Under the pieces are notes generated by a model. It worked only from the letters and a program-made list of their open reading frames with translations, made no database searches and had not been told where the DNA came from. Shown piece after piece: positions 51,775-61,575 of a stretch of DNA of 64,000 bases. How positions within the stretch are numbered: position 1 is the stretch's first letter; the number at the start of each line of letters is the position of its first letter. Both the position numbers and the translations under genes were made by a program. This DNA comes from Apis mellifera. Taxonomy: Eukaryota; Arthropoda; Insecta; Hymenoptera; Apidae. Where the stretch lies: positions 3,038,001-3,102,000 of the forward strand of contig NC_037651.1 in NCBI RefSeq assembly GCF_003254395.2, in the 5' to 3' direction.

Positions 51775-52345
51775 TATAGAAAAATCTATCTATCTAAATG
51801 ATTCGTTTAGGGGCCCCTTCTACTTAAAAATAAACATAATCCAAAAAAAGAAGAAAGAAAGTATGATGATTATGTAAAGTATGATGATTGATTGATTTCA
51901 TAATAGAACCTGAAACAAATCAAATTATAAATAATTAGTAATATATAATTATTTATTAATCGATGATACAAAATATTCTTGAAATAAATAATTGCTCTCC
52001 TAGCATTGATATACCTGAAACAAACTCAAATAAAGGATTAGTATAAAAAATATTCCAAACATTTGTTAAAAATTCGTAAAATAATGGTATAAAATGATAA
52101 ATATAATGAACATTCAACGTTATTGACTTTGAAAAATTCATAATTTAATAAAAACAATTTTAATTCCAAATTTTAATGACTGTCTTCATCAAAGAGAAAA
52201 ACAAATATTACAGAAATATTTTCTGGGAGGAACGTGACAAGGGGTGCTGAAAAATAAAAGAATGTAGTAGCCAGAAGGACTACTAAAATAAAAATATTTT
52301 TCACTCGATATGAATCGAACAACAAACCGCGAGTGGAATATTCAT
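51775..52345. other. AT-rich stretch without genes
   Basis: AT-rich, with a CACTCG...CGAGTG inverted word pair at about 52303-52336. No frame of note. Confidence 0.5.
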
Positions 52346-52350
52346 TTTGC

Positions 52351-53062
52351 ATCGCAACACTAATAAAATAATATATTTTTTTATAAAATAGGAAATTTTT
52401 TAAATCAACCGCGATGAGTGCTTTCTTATATTTGCAATATTAATTAATTTATATTTATTAAAAAAAAAAAAAATAATAAAAAGAAAGACATGGAAAAATT
52501 TTAACACCCGGATTATTTAGGCAACGTTACTCTATGCACTCAAATTTAAACAACGCAACACTAATAAAGAATGATTCAAGAAAAATCCAATGGTCTGTCT
52601 CCTTACTTGATTGCCATTGGTATTATCACCCTTGTAGCTTCTTTAGCCACTTAAGGTGATTCAGGAACAGGAGAGTTCCAGTGAGTTCTTCCACAATTCC
52701 AGTGAAAGAAATTTGGGCATTTAATATTCGCAACACTACTTGAACAAACGCGATTATTTATCAACGCAACGCTATATTTTAAAACAAACTTAATCGAAAT
52801 CGTTAATTCTGATTAGAAATTATTACTAGTGATCAGAAATAAAGAATCTTAATCGCAAAGATATAAGTATTATTTTACAAGAAATTTTTATACAATTTAT
52901 AGCAAAAAAAATCGCGATATCTTATAATTCATATCTTATAATGCAAACGCGATTCTCATTTTAACGCAACACTAATGCAAACGCGATTCTCATTTTAACG
53001 CGACATATGTAATAAAGGAATTTAATTCAACCCGTTATTAATCAATCGCAACACTAATAAAA
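52351..53062 (-). repeat. Dispersed CGCAACACTAATAA motif family
   Basis: CGCAACACTAATAA or a variant occurs at 52353, 52554, 52729, 52765 (CGCAACGCTAT), 52965, 52999 (degenerate) and 53048. Most copies are followed after 7-50 bp by CGCGAT. At 52942-53000 one copy forms a local tandem: GCAAACGCGATTCTC, then TTTTAACGC, twice. On the minus strand the words read TTATTAGTGTTGCG and ATCGCG. The spacing is irregular, unlike a simple satellite. If the minus-strand transcript ends near 52.4 kb, six of the seven copies would lie in its last exon. Confidence 0.6.
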
Positions 53063-53584
53063 AAACGCGATGCCCATGATGACTGGATCCTTGATGATGG
53101 GCCGGCATGCAAAACGGCCAAACGATACAACAACAATTACTACATATTACTAAAACGAGCACAATGACAAAATAGTAACAATGACTTCCCATTCTTTGGA
53201 CCCAAACAAGAACCAAAAAATGAGAAACCATTCGTTGCAGCCCCTCTTCGTGACAGTTTGTCGAGGCCTCTTCGGTCTTCCTCCTTCGGGCGCAATGCCC
53301 GCTGAAACTTATATCTAGGCTCGAGATTCACTAATCGCAAGTCAAAGAAAAAAAAAAAGGAAAAAAAAAAGTCTAAATCGCGGAAACTGAGTGCACGCGA
53401 ATTGATTAACGATCTTAATGATCGTCCATCGTACGCGTGCAGAATCTCGAGCTCAACGTTCGTTTCGAAAACTTTCGCGACCGCGACCGCGGAAATTCGA
53501 AAAATCGATGAGCAAAGCCAAAAACGAGTGGCATGCTCCACTCGTTTCGATCGGCTTCACTCTCGATTCTTCAAATTTTATTTC
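52440..53584 (-). ncRNA. Candidate last exon of the spliced minus-strand RNA
   Basis: The right edge is fixed by an acceptor reading CTGTTTCAG before GAAATAAAATTTG on the minus strand, 80 bp downstream of the donor of the preceding exon. The left edge is not fixed; an AATAAA signal on the minus strand (TTTATT at 52454-52459) would allow an end near 52440. The exon would include a GC-richer part (53230-53560) and most copies of the CGCAACAC motif. A 133-codon minus frame (53140-53541) lies inside but opens with GTG, includes a phenylalanine run from a T-rich tract and matches no family, so I do not treat it as coding. Confidence 0.35.
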
Positions 53585-53664
53585 CTGAAACAGATTGTCA
53601 CGCGAAAACGCGCCTACCCGATCGGAGACTGTGACAACCTGCCCGGCCCTACCTACTTACTTAC

Positions 53665-53871
53665 TAACATACACACCAGAAAGTATGCTACCTATCCTAC
53701 CTAGCCCTATATTTAAAAAATAGCAAAACAGGCGCACCAACACACTCATTCAACGATTCTCACGCATAATACTCGGGCGCAAAATCCTACACTAGGGAAA
53801 ACGTCCCGGGACGCCTCCGACACCCGAGCTTGGCACGCTACTTTCATACTCTAACTTTACGTACCATTTTC
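53665..53871 (-). ncRNA. Candidate exon 6 of the spliced minus-strand RNA
   Basis: The acceptor reads CGATTTCAG before GAAAATGG on the minus strand. The donor reads TTA then GTAAGTAAG, with a second donor-like GTAAGTAGG just downstream. The 207-bp block is followed by an intron of only 80 bp ending in CTGTTTCAG, a typical short insect intron. The small frame entering from exon 5 stays open for about 25 codons here and then stops. Splice signals are seen; use is inferred. Confidence 0.4.
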
Positions 53872-54020
53872 CTGAAATCGATTGACGATGGCTAGCGATC
53901 ATTGCGTCAAATGTCATGAAAATATCTGTATATCTCAATTTTAATTATCAAATTATTTGTAAACAAAAAAATATGCCTTTTACGGCCATCAAATTTCTTA
54001 TAATTTCAAAGTAAAATATC

Positions 54021-54056
54021 TAATATTGTGGATAATATTGTGGATAATATTGTGGA
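54021..54056. repeat. 12-bp tandem repeat, three copies
   Basis: TAATATTGTGGA occurs three times in a row in the intron between candidate exons 5 and 6. Confidence 0.85.
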
Positions 54057-54251
54057 TGTTGGAAAAATATGTTAAATATCTCGAGTTATACCGTATAGAA
54101 TAACATGTTAAACGACGCAATTCCACAGCCTAACCACACACACAAAATGTGGAAAATACGTCGTGCACGATACACTAACGCATCGTCAATCGCTAACAAA
54201 TTTTTATTAGCTTATCAACTAAAATCATCATGCCCTTCGCCTCTCTCTCAC

Positions 54252-54319
54252 CCAAGTAACACCTGGGCACGTGAGTGAGATCCTGGCAAAGAACACGGAA
54301 AGGATTAAACCTGAAAATC
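54252..54319 (-). ncRNA. Candidate exon 5 of the spliced minus-strand RNA
   Basis: The acceptor reads TTTTTTAGCTCAG on the minus strand after a T run. Nine bases later a second acceptor (GATTTTCAG) would give an exon ending at 54310. Because nine is a multiple of three, both acceptors keep the small frame from exon 4 open. The donor reads TTACTTGG then GTGAGAG. If the donor is skipped the frame stays open another 19 codons. The preceding intron would be about 1.1 kb. Confidence 0.45.
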
Positions 54320-55367
54320 CTGAGCTAAAAAAAATTATTAGTAACATTTAACGGACTAATGTTTTCTCACTTTCTTAGATTTGCTCATTTCCTTTATTTC
54401 AAACTTTAATAAATTCTCTTTGCAAACTTTATCAATTCTCTTATTAATTTTAGCAAGCAAAAATATTCAAATAATAAAGAAAAAATTTATTTTTCATATA
54501 TTATAAAAATTGACTATTAAATTTAATATTAAATTTACGTATGACAATTAATAATAGAAAATAATTGACTCTAAAAAGAATTTCAATGAAAATAACCTCA
54601 GGCGATCTCTTTATCCAAACACGTTTTCGAAAACGTAAAACTAGAGCAAAAAACTTCTTGTTTGGATTCAGAAATCTACCTGTCGCGAAGTACCTTCTTG
54701 CACATAATATTTCACATATTCTCTTACGGAAAAAATAAATATTTTTACATTTAGAATCATACTTGAGTTTATAATAAAAATCAAATAATTAATAAATATT
54801 AAGATGAAATGGAAAAAAATAAAATTATTATATAAATTGTTCATTACCATATCTATAACCATAACCATAACGACTATATAATATCCACTATCAATTGTAT
54901 TATTCTATAATTGTATAATAATTCATATTTTTATATTGATATTGAAACCAAGTCGGAGGGTATACGACTTCTTCACAATTTTCAATTCATTTCATTATTT
55001 CTCACTTCTCATTTGAATCTTAATTTTTATTCATAAATAATATTTGTAATATTTGTAAATAATTGTAATAATAATAAATATACCCATAAATATATTCATT
55101 CATTTTACAAATAATCATAGAGAAAATAAATTTCAATCATAGATCAATCAAACTAATTATTCATACCATTCTATATATTCTATATTCATAATTAATCTGT
55201 TATTTAATATTCAAATTAATCATCTATCAATATCATCTTTTCAAAAACGCGACGTGTAAGAAGATCTATCCTGATCTAATAAATAAAATACAAGAAAAAT
55301 GTTACTATTCACGAGTAATAATAAATACCCGTGGTCACTGTGCTCGTGCAAAATTCTACGTATACAA

Positions 55368-55422
55368 CCAGTCATCCGTGTCGATACGGACCTTTCGTCC
55401 TACGACATGATTGAATGACCGG
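55368..55422 (-). other. Hairpin in the intron after exon 4
   Basis: On the minus strand CCGGTCAT pairs with ATGACTGG over 8 bp, allowing one G-U pair. Inside it GTCG pairs with CGAC, and GGAC with GTCC around a GAAAG loop. On the plus strand the G-U pair becomes an A-C mismatch, so the minus strand folds better, matching the inferred direction of transcription. The hairpin starts about 25 bases downstream of the exon 4 donor. It could be a structured intronic RNA or a microRNA-like precursor, although the internal loop of 8 versus 4 bases is large for the latter. Confidence 0.45.
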
Positions 55423-55447
55423 AGGAACATAAATGCATGCGACTCAC

Positions 55448-55521
55448 CAATAGATGCGAAGAATCTGCATTGTCGTGGTCCAAGATGTCATCGCCAAGTG
55501 GTCATCACGAGGAAGGGAAAA
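55448..55521 (-). ncRNA. Candidate exon 4 of the spliced minus-strand RNA
   Basis: The acceptor reads TTTGGTTACAG and the donor reads CTATTG then GTGAGTC, both close to consensus, enclosing 74 bp. The intron before it is 89 bp, typical of insects. A small frame begins here at an ATG with G at -3 and A at +4 and runs on into exons 5 and 6 (about 60 codons in all). An out-of-frame ATG just upstream gives a five-codon peptide. The encoded sequence resembles no family. Confidence 0.5.
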
Positions 55522-55610
55522 CTGTAACCAAACATCAAACACTACCATTAAAATTCTGATTATTTGAAAAAGTTGCAAGAAGCAAATAGAAAATATATAA
55601 AAACAATTAC

Positions 55611-55662
55611 CTCTTCGCGTGATGGATGACCGCCCTATTCCTCAAGGAACACTGATTCTACC
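55611..55662 (-). ncRNA. Candidate exon 3 of the spliced minus-strand RNA
   Basis: This 52-bp block has the acceptor TTTTCGGTACAG before GGTAGAATC and ends CGCGAAGAG before the donor GTAATTG. It contains stop codons in the frame leading into exon 4, so it is untranslated in that reading. The intron to its right (531 bp) holds a G-rich run on the plus strand at 55906-55923. Confidence 0.5.
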
Positions 55663-56193
55663 CTGTACCGAAAACGAATATTTAAAAAAATAAAAAAATA
55701 AAAATAAAAAACTACTAACGCGTCGATTCCAATATCCAGAAGCGGCGAACAAACACTGATTCTAGTTTCGCGAATAGTTATAATAAATTAATTAGAGCTA
55801 TTGTGCTCTAAATATTAAAAAACTATTACGAAGCAAGCACTGAATCTACCGATCGCATTGCGCGCGACCACAAAAATTCTCTGGAAATAAAGCTGTATTA
55901 GTAATGGGGGAGGGGGGAGGGGGAATATTTATGTAAAAAGAAGCAAAATATTTTTCTTTTTCTATCGAACAATTGTTTCAGAAATAATTTTATCAAAACT
56001 ACAAATCGATTATCAGCAATTTTTTATGAATAAAAAAATTTAAAATATATATCATTAATGCAAAACCATTAATAATTATGGCGAATGTTCATTATATGTA
56101 TACGATAAAATATACTTTTACGTAATGATAAATCATAATGATATATCATATAATGACGATCCAATAAATAAGGAATAAATACATACGATACAC

Positions 56194-56294
56194 CTGCAGA
56201 AAATCAACCTTCTCTTTCAAGACGTACAATGACGTCCATGTTGGAATTTTTCCCGCCTTCTCTACCAATATCGATCCGATAATTAGGTAATAAT
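56194..56294 (-). ncRNA. Candidate exon 2 of the spliced minus-strand RNA
   Basis: The acceptor TTTTCTTTTGTACAG is preceded by a good pyrimidine tract, and the donor reads CTGCAG then GTGTATCG. The 101-bp exon contains an ATG that opens only ten codons before a stop, like an upstream frame in a leader. It also contains GGCGGGAAAAA, an E2F-type word (56247-56256 on the plus strand as TTTTCCCGCC). Confidence 0.55.
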
Positions 56295-56442
56295 CTGTAC
56301 AAAAGAAAACGAAATTTTCAAATATATACACGTGAAATTTATAAAATTAATCGATCACAAATAAAAATAAAGCAATAATCGGAAGAAAAAAAAAATATGG
56401 ATACAAAGTGACGTAGCATATTTTTGGCTAACAAATTTCCGC

Positions 56443-56540
56443 GGGAAAAAAGGGCGGGAAAAAAGGGCGGGAGAGGGATGCGCGCGTCGCCTGTCGAAAC
56501 TTGTCGAAACCTGTCGAAGCCTGTCGAAACATGTCGAGCG
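56443..56540. repeat. GGGCGGGAAAAAA pair and 10-bp tandem repeat in intron 1
   Basis: GGGAAAAAAGGGC is repeated at 56443-56471, giving two TTTTCCCGCC words on the minus strand, the consensus for E2F. Next to it at 56491-56540 is a 10-bp tandem repeat in five copies, consensus CTGTCGAAAC (variants with TTGTCG, GAAGC and ATGTCGAGC). Both lie in the first intron of the minus-strand transcript. Confidence 0.7.
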
Positions 56541-57165
56541 TGGGAAAAATATGAACACGTAATTTCTTAGAAAAGCTATGTTATGAAAACATCTAATCGC
56601 CTTCGACCATAACAAAGACGGAAAAAAGTATATAAACATTACAGAAAGACGCATTTAGAAACCGAAATATGATCACCGACCTAATATATAGTATATATAA
56701 TATATAATAACCGAATATAAATGTGAAATAAAATTGCCTTCATTTTGTTCGTTTTAATAAGAATCGAAAAATTATAGAAATTTGTTCTAAATAAATTTAT
56801 TCTAATAAATTTATTTGTCAAAATATAGGAAGCATCGAAATTAGTCATAAATCGTGATAATCGTAATATATGCACGCTATAAATCGTTTTTTTCTTTCAA
56901 ATTATCCGAAAATCGATAAATTTTTCAAATAACGATCAAAATTGTAAAGTAAATGCGTAGAAAAACTATATCAAAGTGAAGCAACAAGTCTATTCGAATC
57001 TCGTCTCGACGAAGCACGAACTATCGGTATTCAATGATCGAAAACACGAAAAAAACTCAAAATATCGATTAATTTCGACAATTAAAATAATAAAAGTATG
57101 ATTAAATAAAGGAAAATAACAATAATTTACAAATTCGGTAGCAAAATTCGATCAAAATTACTTAC

Positions 57166-57237
57166 TGCGCAGTAGAATTTTCCAGGCCGGCAGCGATCAC
57201 ACGTCCTCCCTTGTTCACTTTCCACAGAAGACTGACT
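57166..57237 (-). ncRNA. Candidate exon 1 of the spliced minus-strand RNA
   Basis: The donor reads CTGCGCA then GTAAGTAATT on the minus strand, a strong consensus. The 5' end is placed at the TCAGT initiator words. The exon of about 72 bp has no ATG, so translation could not begin here. It joins exon 2 over an intron of 871 bp. The exon chain downstream (2 to 5) consists of blocks of 52-101 bp, typical of non-coding or leader exons. Confidence 0.5.
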
Positions 57238-57276
57238 GATTGCGCGCCAAAAGTGGACAAGAAGCTCTCTCATTGG
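57231..57276 (-). promoter_or_regulatory. Promoter: CCAAT box, E2F word, twin initiators
   Basis: On the minus strand, reading downstream: CCAAT (ATTGG at 57272-57276), then TTTTGGCGCGCA (57241-57252), an E2F-type word, then two overlapping TCAGT initiators (57235-57239 and 57231-57235). TCAGT is the common insect initiator. CCAAT lies about 35 bp upstream of the initiator, and there is no TATA box. Around it are several CGATA/TATCGA words, the DREF/BEAF-32 core, as at 57290-57312 and 57481-57504. The arrangement suggests a housekeeping or cell-cycle-linked promoter. Confidence 0.55.
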
Positions 57277-57298
57277 CTGATGACGAGAGTCGATATTT

Positions 57299-57316
57299 CG
57301 ATTATTTCGATAATCG
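57299..57316. other. Perfect 7-bp hairpin with TTCG loop
   Basis: CGATTAT and ATAATCG flank TTCG. The arms contain CGAT words, so the dyad may be a binding site for a CGATA-type factor just upstream of the promoter rather than an RNA structure. Confidence 0.5.
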
Positions 57317-58680
57317 CATGAAAAATTGATTTATTGCACGATACACATTTTTATTATTTTAATTAATAATATAAATATAATTAAAAATATATATTAATTT
57401 ATTTCTATCCTTAAATTTATTTTAATTAATTATATTATTTTGTTATGTATATATTTTTCATTATATATAGTTTATTTATTTATCGACTTATCGATTATAA
57501 TCGATATATTTATCCTATGATTTATTTGTGGATTTTTTACATGAAATTATTTATTTATTTAATCTTTATTTAGAATTTTGTAGAATTTTATGATTTATTT
57601 ATATATTTATATATTATATATTATATATTTTTATATTTATTTATACTTGTTTTTCTTCAATAACTTTCTTCTTCTCTAAACTTTTTTGTTTCATTCATTT
57701 AATTATATTATATATTTCAATTTGTTTAGTTATTTATTTATTTATTTAGTTAATAATAATAACATTATTTTATCCCTACCCTATATCTTTGTTTATTCGA
57801 TTATTTACATATTTATTATTCATTTATGTAGTGTCTCGCTTCAAAATTTTTTTGTTTTTTACATTTATACATCAAATTATTCATTTATTTAATTATTATA
57901 TATTTATACATTTATTTAGATAATTATTTATTTGTATCTTAATGTAGATTTTTATTTGTTTATATATTTCATAAATTTATTAATTTATTTATTTAGTACA
58001 TTATTGATTTAGACAATGATTTGTTTGTAGACTTTTATATCTTGTTCATTTATAAATTTATTCATGTATTTATTTATTACTTTATTGTTTTAGTTATATA
58101 CATATTTCCTTCATTCATTTACTAGTGATTCATTTATAGATTTCTTAAATTTGTTAGTTTCATTTGTGTATGCATCAAATTATTTGTGTTCTGTTTCATT
58201 TATTTAATTGTTTATATATCAATGTATTTTAATTATATTATTTTATATAATTAATAAAATCTACATAATAATAGATATAGATATAAATCATAAATGAAAA
58301 AAGAAATGAATAAATAATTAAATAAATAAAAATATTCATTTAAGTATGTTGATGTATATACAAATGAATAAATTAAAAAAGCATAGAATTTAATTTCTTT
58401 AGGCAAATAATTATTAATTTATTAAATTAAAGTAAGAAATATATACATCATTTGATGCATAAAACAAAATAAATGAACAGAACAAATGGACAAATCAATA
58501 AATAAATCAATAGACTATTTAATCTAAAAATAGGAATAAATATATGAATAAATATATCAATAACTTTATATTTAAATAATATATAAATAATATTAATAAC
58601 TATTAATAAATAATGTTGATAATATTAATAAATAATGTTAATAATATTAAATAATAATTATTAAATAATAATTTCTATAG

Positions 58681-60129
58681 AACTATATATAAATAAAAGA
58701 TAAATAAATATATAATTGGATGCATGCATAAATGTCAAAAATTATATAATAAAAAAGTATATAACAATATAAATGAATAAAATAAAAAAGTCTATGAATA
58801 AATCACTAAACAAATGTATAAATAACTGAATAAATGAAGCAATGAACAAATAAATAAAGGAATTTGTGAAATACATGAATGAACAAAATATAAAGGTTTA
58901 AATATTAAAAATCACTAGACTAATATGATATTAATAAATATATAAGCAATTAAATAATTAAAAGAATTAATAAATAATGTAATATGTATGTAAATTTCAT
59001 CAAAAAATATAATAATAAATCAATAAAACAATTTTTAAATATATAAATAATTATACAACTAAAGGAATAAATATATCAATCATTTGAAGAATATAAGAAT
59101 AATTAAACGAAACAAAATGTATAGAAATAGAAGCTAGTCAAATGGATGAATAAATGTATAAATAATTAAATGACTAAAACAGGAAGTATATATGTAAATG
59201 ACTTGATGCATACTTAAGTGAACAAAGCTAAGAATCATATATATATTTATCATTTTAGTTATTTAATTATTTATATATTTCATCCTATTTTTACTTTTTA
59301 TTTTGTTTATTTGTGGATATTTTAAATTATTTATATATTTACTTTTTTCATATTATTTATTATAAAATTTATTTGTTGTGTCAAGAATGTATATATTTCA
59401 TAAATTTATTAATTTATTTATTTATTACATTATTGATTTAGATATAGATAATCATTTGTCTGTAGACTTTTATATCTTGTTCATTTATATATTTCATGAA
59501 TTTATTCATTTATTTATTTATTACTTTATTATTTTAGTTTTATATATATATTCATTCATTCATTTGTTAATGATTCATGTACATATTTCTTAAATTTGTT
59601 AGTTTCTTTGTGTATGCATTAAATTATTTGTTTTCTGTTTCATTTATTTATTTATTACTTTACTGTTTTAGTTATATATATATATATTCATTTATTCATT
59701 TTTTAATGATTGATTTATAGATTTCTTAAATTTGTTAGTTTCATTTGTATATGTATGAAATTATTTGTTCTCTGTTTCATTTATTTTGTTATTTATATAT
59801 CACTGTATTTTAATTATAATATTTTATTAATAATTAATAAATCTACATAAAATACATCTAGATACAAATCATGAATGAAAAAAGAAATGAATAAATAATT
59901 AAATATATAAAAGGATTCATTTAAATATGTTGATGTATATACAAATGAATAAATTAAAAAAGTATAGAATTTAATTTCTTTAAGCAAATAATTATAAATT
60001 ATTAAATTAAAGTAAGGAATATATACATCATTTGTTATAAATATAAGACAAAATAAATGAATGGACAAATCTATAAATAAATCAATAGACAAATTAATCT
60101 ATAAAAAAGAATGAATAAATATATCAATA
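58681..60129. repeat. Satellite unit copy 1 (about 1449 bp)
   Basis: From AACTATATATAAATAAAAGA this unit matches the next copy at an offset of 1449 bp with only a few differences (for example TCTATGAATAAATCACTAAAC at 58791 and 60240). It covers an A-rich half, then a T-rich half, then the start of the next A-rich half. Confidence 0.8.
59510..59790. repeat. 134-bp duplication inside the satellite unit
   Basis: TTACTTTATTATTTTAG at 59521 recurs as TTACTTTACTGTTTTAG at 59655, both followed by similar AAATTTGTTAGTTTC words. The same pair occurs in copy 2 at 60970 and 61105. The left outer T-rich block has only a single copy, so the duplication came before the large-unit duplication. Confidence 0.65.
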
Positions 60130-61575
60130 ACTATATAAATAAAAGATAAATAAATATATAATTGGATGCATGCATAAATGTCAAAAATTATATAATAAAA
60201 ACAATATATATAATAATATAAATGAATAAAATAAAAAAGTCTATGAATAAATCACTAAACAAATGTATAAATAACTGAATAAATGAAGCAATGAACAAAT
60301 AAATAAAGGAATTTGTGAAATACATGAATGAACAAAATATAAAGGTTTAAATATTAAAAATCACTAGACTAATATGATATTAATAAATATATAAGCAATT
60401 AAATAATTAAAAGAATTAATAAATAATGTAATATGTATGTAAATTTCATCAAAAAATATAATAATAAATCAATAAAACAATTTTTAAATATATAAATAAT
60501 TATACAACTAAAGGAATAAATATATCAATCATTTGAAGAATATAAGAATAATTAAACGAAACAAAATGTATAGAAATAGAAGCTAGTCAAATGGATGAAT
60601 AAATGTATAAATAATTAAATGACTAAAACAGGAAGTATATATGTAAATGACTTGATGCATACTTAAGTGAACAAAGCTAAGAATCATATATATATTTATC
60701 ATTTTAGTTATTTAATTATTTATATATTTCATCCTATTTTTACTTTTTATTTTGTTTATTTGTGGATATTTTAAATTATTTATATATTTACTTTTTTCAT
60801 ATTATTTATTATAAAATTTATTTGTTGTGTCAAGAATGTATATATTTCATAAATTTATTAATTTATTTATTTATTACATTATTAATTTAGATATAGATAA
60901 TCATTTGTCTGTAGACTTTTATATCTTGTTCATTTATATATTTCATGAATTTATTCATTTATTTATTTATTACTTTATTATTTTAGTTTTATATATATAT
61001 TCATTCATTCATTTGTTAATGATTCATGTACATATTTCTTAAATTTGTTAGTTTCTTTTGTGTATGCATTAAATTATTTGTTTTCTGTTTCATTTATTTA
61101 TTTATTACTTTACTGTTTTAGTTATATATATATATATTCATTTATTCATTTTTTAATGATTGATTTATAGATTTCTTAAATTTGTTAGTTTCATTTGTAT
61201 ATGTATGAAATTATTTGTTCTCTGTTTCATTTATTTTGTTATTTATATATCACTGTATTTTAATTATAATATTTTATTAATAATTAATAAATCTACATAA
61301 AATACATCTAGATACAAATCATGAATGAAAAAAGAAATGAATAAATAATTAAATATATAAAAGGATTCATTTAAATATGTTGATGTATATACAAATGAAT
61401 AAATTAAAAAAGTATAGAATTTAATTTCTTTAGGCAAATAATTATAAATTATTAAATTAAAGTAAGGAATATATACATCATTTGTTATAAATATAAGACA
61501 AATAAATGAATGGACAAATCTATAAATAAATCAATAGACAAATTAATCTATAAAAAAGAATGAATAAATTTATCA
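60130..61575. repeat. Satellite unit copy 2 (about 1446 bp)
   Basis: Nearly identical to copy 1, including a 71-codon frame that differs by a single residue between copies (59378-59593 and 60827-61042). The close identity implies a recent duplication or gene-conversion-like exchange. An assembly error is also possible. Confidence 0.8.

Noticed and set aside
53140..53541. 133-codon minus-strand frame in the candidate last exon
   Set aside because: It opens with GTG rather than ATG and includes a polyphenylalanine run from a T-rich tract. No family resemblance.
55906..55923. GGGGGAGGGGGGAGGGGG, possible G-quadruplex
   Set aside because: Only three G runs are present. The six-base run cannot give two separate G-tracts of three with a loop, so the canonical pattern is not met.
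59378..61042. Two near-identical 71-codon frames at 59378-59593 and 60827-61042
   Set aside because: They are two copies of the AT satellite unit, not paralogous genes. The encoded Ile/Phe/His/Tyr string reflects TTTATT words.
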